NCBI RefSeq assembly: GCF_039526245.1
Contig: NZ_BAAAIV010000003.1
Span: 62,001-126,000, forward strand
Source: Arthrobacter_H rhombi
GTDB taxonomy: Bacteria; Actinomycetota; Actinomycetes; Actinomycetales; Micrococcaceae
Direction of reading: 5' to 3'
DNA length: 64,000 nucleotides
In this document: in pieces, positions 16,151-24,564 of the stretch
Position numbering within the stretch: the first letter of the stretch is position 1
Layout of the letters: every line of letters begins with the position of its first letter
The notes under the pieces: model-generated
The model's database searches: none
The model's input: the letters and a program-made list of their open reading frames with translations, nothing else
Told to the model about the DNA's origin: nothing
Made by a program: the position numbers and the translations under genes

Positions 16151-18736
16151 ATGCCAACGTTCTTCGGACCAACCGGGTCGGGCAACGGCTCATTTGATGA
16201 CTTCCTGGCCCGCTACCTGCAAGGCCAGCGCGCCCCACAGGCAGGCCGTCCCATCGACATCACCCGGTTGCTCAGCCGCCGGACCCACGAGCTGCTCGCG
16301 CAGGCGGCCGGATTTGCCGCCGAGCACGGCCACGCCGAGATCGATGCCCTGCACCTGCTGCGCGTCATGCTCGAACAGGAAGGTCCCGTAGCGCAGTTGA
16401 ACGCAGCCGGCATTGACGTGGCGGCCATCGTCCGCGACGCCGAACAGCGTCTTCCGCAGACCTCCGCCCGGCACGATGGCGGCGCCCCGTCACTGACGGC
16501 CTCGGCCCAGCGGGCCCTCTTGGATGCCCGGCAGGTCGCCCGCGCCTTCGGCTCCACCTACATCGACCCCGAACACCTGTTCGTCGCCTTCGTCCTGAAC
16601 CAGGACTCCCCCGCCGGCCAGGTGCTGGCCGCCTCGGGAGTCACCCCGGAATCGCTGCAGCACATCGGTGCCGCCGCCGCGCAGCAGGCCGCAGCTGCCG
16701 GGCAGCCCGGTGCGGCCCCCGACGCCGCGGGAACTGCTTCCGCCTCCGAGACCCCGATGCTCGATACCTACGGCACCGACCTCACCGCCCTGGCCAGCGA
16801 GGGCAAGCTGGACCCGGTGATCGGCCGTGAACAGGAGATCGAGCAGACCATCGAGATCCTGGCCCGCCGCACCAAGAACAACCCCGTGCTCATCGGCGAG
16901 GCAGGCGTCGGCAAGACAGCCGTCGCCGAAGGCCTGGCCCAGGCCGTTGCGGCCGACGACGTCCCCGCCCAACTGCACGGCAAGCGGGTCATCTCCCTGG
17001 ACCTGCCCGGCATGCTCGCCGGCACCCGCTACCGGGGCGACTTCGAGGAACGCCTGACCAAGACCATGGACGAGATCGCCTCGAACGCCGGCGAATACAT
17101 CGTCTTCATCGACGAGCTGCACACCGTCGTCGGGGCCGGCGGCTCCGGCGAGGGCGGCGGCATGGACGCGGGCAACATCCTCAAGCCACGCCTGGCCCGG
17201 GGCGAACTGCGCCTGATCGGTGCCACCACGCTCGGCGAATACCGCACCATCGAAAAGGACCCGGCGCTGGAGCGCCGTTTCCAGCCGGTCACCGTGGGGG
17301 AACCCACCCAGGAGGACGCCATCAAGATCCTGACCGGCCTGCAGGACCGGTATGCCGAGCACCACCACGTAACCTACACCGAAGGTGCCCTGCGCGCCGC
17401 GGTCGAGCTCTCGGCCCGGTACCTCACCGACCGGTTCCTGCCGGACAAGGCGATTGACCTGATCGACCAGGCAGGCGCCCGGCTGAGCCTGCGCCGCGGC
17501 CCGGCGGTCGATGTCGAGGCGCTGCGCGCCGAGCTGGCGGACCTGGAGTCGCGCAAGAGCAATGCGGTGGCCGGCGAACGCTTCGAGGAGGCCGGTCAGC
17601 TGCGCGATGAGATCGCCGGGCTGACCGAACACCTGGAGCAGGTGGCAGCCACCGGCACCGCCCCGCGGGCGGCGACCGCCGAGGTGGTCGACGAGGGACA
17701 GATCGCCCAGATCATCTCCCGCGCCACCGGCATCCCGGCATCCCGCCTCACCGAGGGCGATCGCGCCCGGCTGGCGAAGCTGGAAGACGAGCTGCACTCA
17801 CGGGTCATCGGCCAGGACGATGCGGTCTCCGTCATCGCCAAGTCGGTGCGGCGCAACCGCACGGGCATGGGCGACGCGTCCCGGCCCGTCGGCAGCTTCC
17901 TGTTCCTGGGCCCGACGGGCGTGGGCAAGACGGAGCTGGCCAAGTCGTTGGCCGTGTCCCTCTTCGGGAAGGAAGACGCCCTGCTGCGCTTCGACATGAG
18001 CGAATTCGGCGAGCGCCACACGGTCTCCCGCCTGGTCGGGGCGCCTCCGGGCTACGTCGGATACGGCGAGGCCGGGCAGCTGACCGAGAAGGTCCGCCGC
18101 AATCCCTACTCCGTCATCCTGCTCGATGAGGTGGAGAAGGCGCACCCCGACGTGTTCAACCTGTTGCTGCAGGTCCTGGACGACGGACGCCTCACCGATG
18201 GGCAGGGCCGCACGGTCGACTTCCGCAACACGGTGGTCATCATGACGTCCAACCTCGGATCGGAGTTCCTGGCCAGCAAGACCGGGGCCATGGGCTTCAA
18301 CCCGCAATCCGGCGACACCACCGGCTTCGGCTCCGAGAAGGCACTGCGTGACCGGGTCATGGGCCGGCTGCGCGAGACGATGCGGCCGGAGTTCCTGAAC
18401 CGGATCGACGAGATCGTGCTCTTCCGCAAGCTGGAGAAGGCCGAGCTGCGCCGGATCGTGTCACTGCAGCTGCGCGACACCGAGGCACGGCTGACGGCCC
18501 AGGACATCTCCTTCACCATCGACGACAGCGCGGTGGATTGGATCGCCGAGCACGGCTACGAGCCCGAATACGGGGCGCGCCCGCTGCGCCGGGTCATCCA
18601 GCGCGAGGTCGATGACGCGATCGCCGACCTGTTGGTCAGCGGACAGGTGCACGACGGCGGCTCGGTCACCGTGGCGGCCCACGGGGACCAGCTGCAGGTC
18701 ACCGGCACCGCGGCCAGCGCACCACTGGCCGCGTAG
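16151..18736 (+). CDS. Clp/Hsp100 AAA+ ATPase, ClpC-like, heat-shock controlled
   Basis: An 861-residue unfoldase with two Clp-N repeats (about residues 40-175), AAA+ domain D1 (Walker A G-E-A-G-V-G-K-T near 248; Walker B V-F-I-D-E near 317), a short UVR-like middle segment (E-R-F-E-E-A-G-Q-L-R-D-E-I) and D2 (Walker A G-P-T-G-V-G-K-T near 587; Walker B I-L-L-D-E near 655). The middle is far shorter than the coiled ClpB M-domain. After the D2 Walker B, a G-A-M-G-F-N-P insertion sits where ClpA and ClpC carry the IGL/LGF loop that docks on ClpP; ClpB lacks it. This favours a protease partner over a pure disaggregase. The first 40 residues (Gly/Ser-rich, then F-D-D-F-L-A-R-Y-L) are unlike canonical ClpC. 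ATG 16151 follows TTTGGAGG, behind two HAIR operators. Confidence 0.9.
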   Translation: MPTFFGPTGSGNGSFDDFLARYLQGQRAPQAGRPIDITRLLSRRTHELLAQAAGFAAEHGHAEIDALHLLRVMLEQEGPVAQLNAAGIDVAAIVRDAEQRLPQTSARHDGGAPSLTASAQRALLDARQVARAFGSTYIDPEHLFVAFVLNQDSPAGQVLAASGVTPESLQHIGAAAAQQAAAAGQPGAAPDAAGTASASETPMLDTYGTDLTALASEGKLDPVIGREQEIEQTIEILARRTKNNPVLIGEAGVGKTAVAEGLAQAVAADDVPAQLHGKRVISLDLPGMLAGTRYRGDFEERLTKTMDEIASNAGEYIVFIDELHTVVGAGGSGEGGGMDAGNILKPRLARGELRLIGATTLGEYRTIEKDPALERRFQPVTVGEPTQEDAIKILTGLQDRYAEHHHVTYTEGALRAAVELSARYLTDRFLPDKAIDLIDQAGARLSLRRGPAVDVEALRAELADLESRKSNAVAGERFEEAGQLRDEIAGLTEHLEQVAATGTAPRAATAEVVDEGQIAQIISRATGIPASRLTEGDRARLAKLEDELHSRVIGQDDAVSVIAKSVRRNRTGMGDASRPVGSFLFLGPTGVGKTELAKSLAVSLFGKEDALLRFDMSEFGERHTVSRLVGAPPGYVGYGEAGQLTEKVRRNPYSVILLDEVEKAHPDVFNLLLQVLDDGRLTDGQGRTVDFRNTVVIMTSNLGSEFLASKTGAMGFNPQSGDTTGFGSEKALRDRVMGRLRETMRPEFLNRIDEIVLFRKLEKAELRRIVSLQLRDTEARLTAQDISFTIDDSAVDWIAEHGYEPEYGARPLRRVIQREVDDAIADLLVSGQVHDGGSVTVAAHGDQLQVTGTAASAPLAA

Positions 18737-18753
18737 CCCGCACGATCACCACC

Positions 18754-18794
18754 GGACGCCCCCGCTACCTGCAGGACAGGTGGCGGGGGCGTCC
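18754..18794 (+). terminator. Long GC-rich hairpin terminator after the clp gene
   Basis: An 18-bp stem (left arm 18754-18771, right arm 18777-18794, one G-U pair) closes a CAGGA loop 17 bases after the stop codon. There is no T-run, as is usual for high-GC actinobacterial terminators. Confidence 0.7.
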
Positions 18795-18883
18795 TCGTCC
18801 GCGCCCAGGTGCTGCGAATCCCACCGGCGGCAACCCGCGACGCAGTGTGTCGCCCGCGGCAGCCACCGCCTTGACGTTGACCT

Positions 18884-18900
18884 AGGCAACGGTGTTGCCT
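18884..18900. promoter_or_regulatory. Palindromic operator AGGCAAC-GGT-GTTGCCT before the MFS exporter gene
   Basis: A perfect 7+7 inverted repeat lies 56 bases before the exporter start, next to TTGACG/TTGACC -35-like hexamers at 18871-18882. No regulator gene is adjacent, so the binding protein is unknown; MarR or TetR types are the likely candidates. The GTTGCCTGA core reappears before the old yellow enzyme gene at 43.8 kb. Confidence 0.5.
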
Positions 18901-18956
18901 GACTGGGGGGTCAACGGCCGTTCGCCCCTCCGTTTTCCCCCGGAAGGCCACGTCCC

Positions 18957-20873
18957 GTGCCGCTTCGCTCCGTCCCCGCGTGGGCCACCACCTCAGTCCT
19001 GGCCCTGTGCGGCATGGTCGTCTCCCTCCAACAGACCCTGGTGGTCCCGTTGCTGCCGGAGTTCCCCCACATCCTGGGCGTCTCGGCAGATGATTCCTCC
19101 TGGCTGGTCACCGCGACCCTGCTCAGCGCGGCGATCTTCACCCCGATCATCTCCCGCATGGCCGATATGTACGGCAAACGCAAGATGCTGCTGCTGGCAC
19201 TGGTCGTCATGACGATCGGCTCGCTCGTGGCAGCCGTCGGCGGCACGTTCCCCGCACTCATCGCCGGACGCGCGATGCAGGGCTTCGCCTCCTCGCTGAT
19301 CCCGGTGGGCATCTCGGTGCTGCGCGACGAACTCCCCAAGGAGAAGGTGGCCTCGGCCGTCGCCTTGATGAGTGCCACGTTGGGCATCGGTGCCGCCCTG
19401 GGCATGCCGCTCTCCGGCTTGTTGTTCAACGCCTTCGGCTGGGAGTCGCTGTTCTGGGTCTCGGCAGCCCTGGGCGCGGTGTTCATCGTCGGTGTCCTGT
19501 TGCTGGTGGAGGAATCGAAGATCACCACGCCGGGACGCTTCGACGTGCTGGGGGCGTTGGTGCTGTCCCTCATCCTGACCGCGGCGTTGCTGGCGATCTC
19601 CAAGGGTGCGAGCTGGGGCTGGTCCAGCCCCCTGGTCCTGGGACTGTTCGCGCTCTCCCTGGCCCTGCTGGCCGGATGGATCCCCCTGCAGCTGCGGATC
19701 AACCAGCCCATGGTCGACCTGCGCACCACCGTCAAACGCCCCGTCCTGCTGACCAACATCGCCTCGTTCTTCATGTGCGTGGCGATGTTCGTGAACATGC
19801 TCGTCACCACCCAGCAGCTCCAGGTCCCCAGCGGCACGGGGTATGCCTTCGGCCTCTCGGTGCTGATGGCCGGCCTGGCCATGGTGCCCTCCGGGCTGGC
19901 CATGGTGGTGCTCGCCCCCGTGGCCGGCGCGATGATCAACCGCTGGGGCGGCAAGACAGCCATCGTGTTCGGCAGCGCGATCATGGCCGCCACCTATGTG
20001 GGCCGCGTCTTCTTCGACAACAGCGTCTGGGAGATCATCGTCGGCGCCACCCTGGTCAACGTCGGCGTCGCCTTCTCCTACGCCGCGATGCCCACCCTGA
20101 TCATGGCAGCGGTGCCCATCACCGAGACCGCGTCGGCCAACGGCGTCAATGCCCTGGTCCGCTCCATGGGCACCTCGGTGGCCAGCGCCCTGACCGGGCT
20201 CATCCTCTCCGCCATGGTCATCAAGTACGACGGCGTCCCCGTCCCCTCGCTCGATGCGCTGCACCTGTCCTTCTGGCTGGCCGCGGTGGCAGCGACGATC
20301 GGCATCGGCATCGCCCTGTTCATTCCCGGCGGCAGCCACACCGTGAAGGCGGCAGATGACGTCGAGGAAACCCTGGTGCACGGACGCCTGTCGATGCAGG
20401 GACGCACCGGCCTGCCCAGCCCCGCAGTGGTGACGTTCGTCCGTGAGGACGGGGTCCCCGGGGACTGGGCCCGCACCGACCGCGACGGCCACTTCACCGC
20501 GGCACTGCCCGGGCCGGGCCGCTACGTGGTGGTGGCCAATGCCGGCGGCTGGGCGCCACGGTCCCAATGCGTCGACTTCTCCGGCGGCGACACCGAGCAC
20601 GACCTCGAGCTGCTCGACCAGCTCTCCCTCGAGGGGCTCGTCGAGCGCTCCGGGCACCCGGTCGGCGACGCCCTGGTGACGTTGAACGCCGGGGTCGGGG
20701 ACTTCGTGGCGGCGACCCGCACCGACGCGGACGGCCACTACGTGCTGGACCTGCCCCCGACCGGGACCTACATCGTCACCGGGGTCGCCCCGGGCGGGGC
20801 GGCCACCGCCTCGGTCAAGGCCATCCTGCGGGCCCGTTCCGAACGCGTCGACATCAGCCTGCCCGTCAGCTAG
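18957..20873 (+). CDS. DHA2-type MFS exporter with C-terminal carboxypeptidase-regulatory-like repeats
   Basis: A 638-residue transporter. Residues 1 to about 457 form 14 hydrophobic helices, the count of the drug:H+ antiporter-2 family, with the MFS loop R-M-A-D-M-Y-G-K-R-K between helices 2 and 3. About 160 further residues contain two similar beta-rich units. Each ends in a T-D-x-D-G-H-(F/Y)-x-x-x-L-P-x-(P/T)-G-x-Y segment (near residues 505 and 600), the hallmark of carboxypeptidase-regulatory-like, transthyretin-fold domains. With 14 helices both ends should be cytoplasmic, an odd place for a fold best known outside the cell. GTG 18957 has a GGAAGG site. A palindromic operator lies upstream. 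The substrate is unknown. The last 4 bases overlap the convergent permease gene. Confidence 0.85.
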   Translation: MPLRSVPAWATTSVLALCGMVVSLQQTLVVPLLPEFPHILGVSADDSSWLVTATLLSAAIFTPIISRMADMYGKRKMLLLALVVMTIGSLVAAVGGTFPALIAGRAMQGFASSLIPVGISVLRDELPKEKVASAVALMSATLGIGAALGMPLSGLLFNAFGWESLFWVSAALGAVFIVGVLLLVEESKITTPGRFDVLGALVLSLILTAALLAISKGASWGWSSPLVLGLFALSLALLAGWIPLQLRINQPMVDLRTTVKRPVLLTNIASFFMCVAMFVNMLVTTQQLQVPSGTGYAFGLSVLMAGLAMVPSGLAMVVLAPVAGAMINRWGGKTAIVFGSAIMAATYVGRVFFDNSVWEIIVGATLVNVGVAFSYAAMPTLIMAAVPITETASANGVNALVRSMGTSVASALTGLILSAMVIKYDGVPVPSLDALHLSFWLAAVAATIGIGIALFIPGGSHTVKAADDVEETLVHGRLSMQGRTGLPSPAVVTFVREDGVPGDWARTDRDGHFTAALPGPGRYVVVANAGGWAPRSQCVDFSGGDTEHDLELLDQLSLEGLVERSGHPVGDALVTLNAGVGDFVAATRTDADGHYVLDLPPTGTYIVTGVAPGGAATASVKAILRARSERVDISLPVS

Positions 20874-22372
20874 TCGAGTTCATCCGGATCCACGCCGCCG
20901 CGGCCGATCCCCGCATAGACGCCCGGGCGTGCCGAGCGCAGCCAGTAGGCGCCGATCACGCCGGCGACTCCGGGGAGCACGACGATCGCCGGCAGCAGCC
21001 AGCTGAGCACCCCGGTCTGCTCGAGTCCGATGAGCACGTCGAAGTTGGCCACGATCATGCCGAACAACACGGTCAGGGCGACACCGGCTGCCAGCGGTGC
21101 CACCGTCGTCGTCCAGATTCCGTGGCCCGAGGGGGTGCGGCGGAAGAACCCGACGACGGCGAAGGACGTCAGCGCCATGAGCAGGACCAGGCCGAACGCC
21201 CCCATGTTGGTCAACCAAGTGAACAGCGTCAGGACCGGGAACAGTGCCCCGTATTCGTGTCCGGTACCGGCGATCGCGAAGACGATGATGACGATCAGGG
21301 CAATCACCGACTGCACGAGGGAACCGGCCACCGGGGCACCCGTGCGTCGAGAGACGCGCGCCAGGGCCGCCGGCAGCACGCTCTCGCGGCCCAGGGCGAA
21401 GACGTAGCGTGCCACGACGTTGTGGAAGGCCACCAGCGCGGCGAGCAAGCTGGTGATGAACAGCAGGTTCGCCAGGTCCACGAACCAGGTAGCGGCGTGG
21501 TCGGCCAGGAACACGAACATCAGGTCGGGCCCGAACTCCTGGGACCTGCCCACGACCTGGCTGTCGCCCTCGGCCACGGCCATGGCCCAGGCGGAGAACG
21601 CGTAGAACACGGCGATGACGATGACGGCAATATACGTGGCCCGCCGCGCGGTGGTCCGCGGGTCCTTGGTCTCCTCGTTGTAGATGGCACCGGATTCGAA
21701 CCCCATGAAGGCGGCGATGCTGAAGGCCAGCGCCGCCCCGACGCCGGTGGTGAACAGCGAGGACGGCTCCAGCGATGCGCCACTGATGCCCTCCGGGGCG
21801 TTGCCGAACGCGAACACGTCATAGATGATGACGACGAGGAATTCCAGGGCGACCAGGATGCCCAGCACCTTGGCCGAGAGGTCGACCTTGTTCACCCCGA
21901 GGATCCCCACCACCAGCCAGCCGGCGAGCGAGCAAAGCCACCAGGGGATCTGGGCGCCGGTCAGGTGGGCCACGAAGGAGGAGAGTGCGAAGCCGAACAG
22001 CCCGTTGATGCCGATCTGCATGGCGTTGTAGGCGATCAGCGCGACCCAGGCGGAGCCGACGCCGGCCGGCTTGCCCAGCCCGCGCGAGATGTAGGCATAG
22101 AAGGCGCCGGCGTTGTGGACGTGGCGGCTCATGGCCAGGTAGCCGACGGCAAAGAGGATGAGCACCACCCCCAGCACCACGAAGGACAACGGGATGCCCA
22201 GCAAGCCGGTGACCGCGTAGTTGCTGGTCACTCCGCCGGCGACGACGGTCAGCGGGGCGGAGGCGGCGATGATCATGAAGACCAGCGCCGGGATCCCGAG
22301 CCGGCGTCGGCCCAATCCGGCGTCGGCCGCCGGGGCCCGTCGGACCTGGTGTGGGGCGTTGCTGGTGGACAC
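20870..22372 (-). CDS. APC-superfamily amino-acid permease
   Basis: A 500-residue permease with about 12 hydrophobic helices and the amino acid-polyamine-organocation pattern: A-S-A-P-L-T-V-V-A-G-G in helix 1, G-A-F-Y-A-Y-I-S-R-G-L-G-K in the helix 2-3 region, and F-M-G-F-E-S-G-A-I-Y-N-E-E near residue 210, the unwound helix 6 region. It probably imports an amino acid or amine by proton symport. The start is GTG 22372 after the strong AGGAGGAACC site; an upstream frame extends further but lacks membrane-protein character. It overlaps the convergent MFS gene by 4 bases. The amine oxidase and AraC/TetR genes lie within 5 kb, so an amine substrate is possible but not shown. Confidence 0.85.
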   Translation of the reverse strand: MSTSNAPHQVRRAPAADAGLGRRRLGIPALVFMIIAASAPLTVVAGGVTSNYAVTGLLGIPLSFVVLGVVLILFAVGYLAMSRHVHNAGAFYAYISRGLGKPAGVGSAWVALIAYNAMQIGINGLFGFALSSFVAHLTGAQIPWWLCSLAGWLVVGILGVNKVDLSAKVLGILVALEFLVVIIYDVFAFGNAPEGISGASLEPSSLFTTGVGAALAFSIAAFMGFESGAIYNEETKDPRTTARRATYIAVIVIAVFYAFSAWAMAVAEGDSQVVGRSQEFGPDLMFVFLADHAATWFVDLANLLFITSLLAALVAFHNVVARYVFALGRESVLPAALARVSRRTGAPVAGSLVQSVIALIVIIVFAIAGTGHEYGALFPVLTLFTWLTNMGAFGLVLLMALTSFAVVGFFRRTPSGHGIWTTTVAPLAAGVALTVLFGMIVANFDVLIGLEQTGVLSWLLPAIVVLPGVAGVIGAYWLRSARPGVYAGIGRGGVDPDELD

Positions 22373-22502
22373 GGTTCCTCCTGGTGGCTGCTCTCCGGAT
22401 CGTGACGGAACCGGTCTCGATTCCACTGTGCCCCGGGTCACGTCCGGCGGCTTTGGCTTTGCGTGTCGCCCTCTTGTCCCCCGGCGCAGGGGCCTCTGCC
22501 GA

Positions 22503-22508
22503 TAGCGT
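22503..22508 (+). promoter_or_regulatory. -10 box TAGCGT of a leaderless NUDIX-LOG gene
   Basis: TAGCGT ends 6 bases before GTG 22515. The purine-rich GGGAGG directly abuts the start codon and is too close to act as a ribosome binding site. Confidence 0.45.
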
Positions 22509-22514
22509 GGGAGG

Positions 22515-23501
22515 GTGAACAGCGAAGCCGAACAGATCATCCATGTCAGCGCCGTCGTCGTGCGCAATGCAGCCGGCGAGGTCCTCACCGTGCGCAAGAG
22601 GGGAACTGAACGGTTCATGTTCCCCGGGGGCAAACCCGAAGCCGGGGAATCGGCGGCCGAGACGGCTCTGCGCGAATGCGCCGAGGAGATCGGCGTCCGG
22701 CTGGAGCCAGAGGGTTTGCGGGAGATCGGGGTCTTCCGCTGCGCCGCCGCCAACGAGCCCGGATTCGAGCTGGTGGCCACGGTCTTCGAACACCCCTCGC
22801 AGGCCGAGCCGACCGCGACGGCGGAGATCGCGGAACTGCGCTGGCTCGACCCGACGGCCGCATGGCCGGCCGATCTGGCCCCGCTGCTGACCGAACAGGT
22901 GCTGCCGGCCATCACCGGTCGGGCGCGGCCCCTGCCGGGAAACCTCGTCGTCTTCACCGGCTCCAAGACCGGTGAGGGGGAGGCCTATCGGCTGGCCGCC
23001 GGCCGGCTCGGCGCGGGGTTGGCCCGCCGGGGCGTCGGCATCGTCTACGGCGGCGGACACGTGGGGCTCATGGGCCAGGTCGCCGATGCCGCCCTCGACG
23101 CCGGCGGCCCGGTCCACGGGGTCATCACCCAGGCCCTCGTCGACGGGGAGACCGCGCATACCGGACTGACCACGCTGGAGATCGTGGGCACCATGCACGA
23201 ACGCAAGGACCGGATGGCATCACTCGGGGACGCCTTCGTCGCCCTTCCCGGGGGCGCGGGGACCCTGGAGGAGTTCTTCGAGGCGTGGACGTGGCAGCAC
23301 CTGGGCATCCATGCCAAACCGGTGGCCCTCTTCAACGTCGATGGTTTCTGGGACCCGCTGCTGGCGATGATCGATGCGATGGTCGACCGGGGTTTCCTGG
23401 CCTCCACGTACCGTGACGCACTGATCGTCAGCAGTGATGTGGACGAACTCCTGGCACGCCTGTCCGTCTGGACCCCGCCGGAACGGAAGTGGAAGAAGTA
23501 G
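22515..23501 (+). CDS. NUDIX hydrolase fused to a LOG-type (TIGR00730) lysine decarboxylase-like domain
   Basis: A 328-residue two-domain protein. Residues 1 to about 135 carry a complete NUDIX box, G-G-K-P-E-A-G-E-S-A-A-E-T-A-L-R-E-C-A-E-E-I-G-V, for pyrophosphatase chemistry on a nucleoside-diphosphate derivative. Residues about 140-328 form a Rossmann LOG domain with G-S-K-T-G-E-G, Y-G-G-G-H-V-G-L-M-G, M-H-E-R-K-D and the signature P-G-G-A-G-T-L-E-E-F-F-E. LOG proteins hydrolyse nucleoside 5'-monophosphates, notably cytokinin ribotides, to base and ribose 5-phosphate. The fusion suggests sequential action: pyrophosphate removal to give an NMP, then release of the base, for clearing modified or damaged nucleotides. 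That coupling is inference. GTG 22515 appears leaderless. No cytokinin prenyltransferase gene is present. Confidence 0.88.
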   Translation: MNSEAEQIIHVSAVVVRNAAGEVLTVRKRGTERFMFPGGKPEAGESAAETALRECAEEIGVRLEPEGLREIGVFRCAAANEPGFELVATVFEHPSQAEPTATAEIAELRWLDPTAAWPADLAPLLTEQVLPAITGRARPLPGNLVVFTGSKTGEGEAYRLAAGRLGAGLARRGVGIVYGGGHVGLMGQVADAALDAGGPVHGVITQALVDGETAHTGLTTLEIVGTMHERKDRMASLGDAFVALPGGAGTLEEFFEAWTWQHLGIHAKPVALFNVDGFWDPLLAMIDAMVDRGFLASTYRDALIVSSDVDELLARLSVWTPPERKWKK

Positions 23502-23520
23502 CAGCCGGCCGCCGCAACGT

Positions 23521-24468
23521 TCAGGCGGTGGTGCGCAGAGAACTCGGCGCGTAGCCGTATTCGGCACGGAACGCCCGGCTGAAATGCGCGGCATCGGGAA
23601 GCCCGCTGCGGGCACCGATGATGCCCACGGGAAGGCCTGACAAGAGCGGGTCCAGCAATTCCCGGTGGGCGTTCTCCAGACGCCGCCGGCGGATCCATGC
23701 GGCGACGGTGGTCCCGGTGGGTTCGAACAGCTTGTGCAGGGTCCGTGCGGAGATGAAGTGCGCCGCGGCAATGCCTCCCGGCCCCAGTGTGGGATCGGCA
23801 AGGTGCTGTTCGATGTGGTCCTTGATCCGCTGGAGCTGCAGCGTCCGTTCGAATCCGGCAAGGCGGGGCCCGCTGTGCACCTCGGTGGCCAGGATGGTGC
23901 CGAGCAGGTCCACGGCATTGCGGGCCAGCCGGTACCCGATGGTCTCGTCCACCGCGGGCAGCACGTCACCGATCCGGGCGATGCAGGACACCAGCGCACC
24001 GGCGACCGGGTCGTCGGCACCCAGCCGCTGGGCGGTCAGCACCGAGAGGTCCACGTCGTCCAGCCCGATGAGGCGTTTGGGGAACATGAGCACCAGCGTG
24101 GAGAACTCCTCGTGGAAGCTCAGCGTGTAGGGGCGCTCGGTGTCGTAGATGGCCAGATCGCCCGGGGCGAGGACCGCTTCCCGCCCGTCCTGGACCAGGA
24201 AGCCCTGGCCACTGAGTTGCAGGCTGACCTTGTAGTAGCCGGTGCCGCCGTCGTTGATGAGCGCGGGAGTGCGCCGGACCCGGTGGGCCATGGCGTCGAC
24301 CTCGACGACCGCCAGATCGTGGAGTTCCCGGCCGGAGACCTGGCCGGCGAATGGGCCCGGCCCGACGGGGTCGGCCTCCAGCGGGACGAAGGAGGCCGAG
24401 ACGATTTCACGCCAGCGGGCGAAGTCTTCCGCCCGGTGGGCCAGGGGGTGGGAGTCCGTCACCGTCAT
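23521..24468 (-). CDS. AraC-family transcriptional regulator
   Basis: A 315-residue regulator with an N-terminal AraC_binding_2-like cupin region (about residues 30-200; landmarks L-S-G-Q-G-F-L-V-Q-D-G-R and L-A-P-G-D-L-A-I-Y-D). The C-terminal double helix-turn-helix covers about residues 215-315, with I-S-A-R-T-L-H-K-L-F in the first and A-A-H-F-S-R-A-F-R-A-E-Y-G-Y-A-P-S-S-L-R in the second. Regulators of this layout often control catabolism of aromatic or amine substrates. It ends 20 bases from the NUDIX-LOG gene (convergent) and lies upstream of, and in the same direction as, nothing obvious. Its target is not evident; the nearby amine oxidase is a candidate. Confidence 0.85.
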   Translation of the reverse strand: MTVTDSHPLAHRAEDFARWREIVSASFVPLEADPVGPGPFAGQVSGRELHDLAVVEVDAMAHRVRRTPALINDGGTGYYKVSLQLSGQGFLVQDGREAVLAPGDLAIYDTERPYTLSFHEEFSTLVLMFPKRLIGLDDVDLSVLTAQRLGADDPVAGALVSCIARIGDVLPAVDETIGYRLARNAVDLLGTILATEVHSGPRLAGFERTLQLQRIKDHIEQHLADPTLGPGGIAAAHFISARTLHKLFEPTGTTVAAWIRRRRLENAHRELLDPLLSGLPVGIIGARSGLPDAAHFSRAFRAEYGYAPSSLRTTA

Positions 24469-24564
24469 GGTGCTCCTGTCGCTCGGTGATGGGTGTCACA
24501 TGGGAGTCAAGGTACGCCGTTCCCGCCGGAAAGTCACTATTTTCTCCGTTTGTCGAAAAACAGA

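Noticed and set aside
18993..20738. Long minus-strand open frame opposite the MFS exporter gene
   Set aside because: It is a shadow of a high-GC coding sequence: His/Gln/Gly/Asp-rich composition, no start signals and no recognisable motif.
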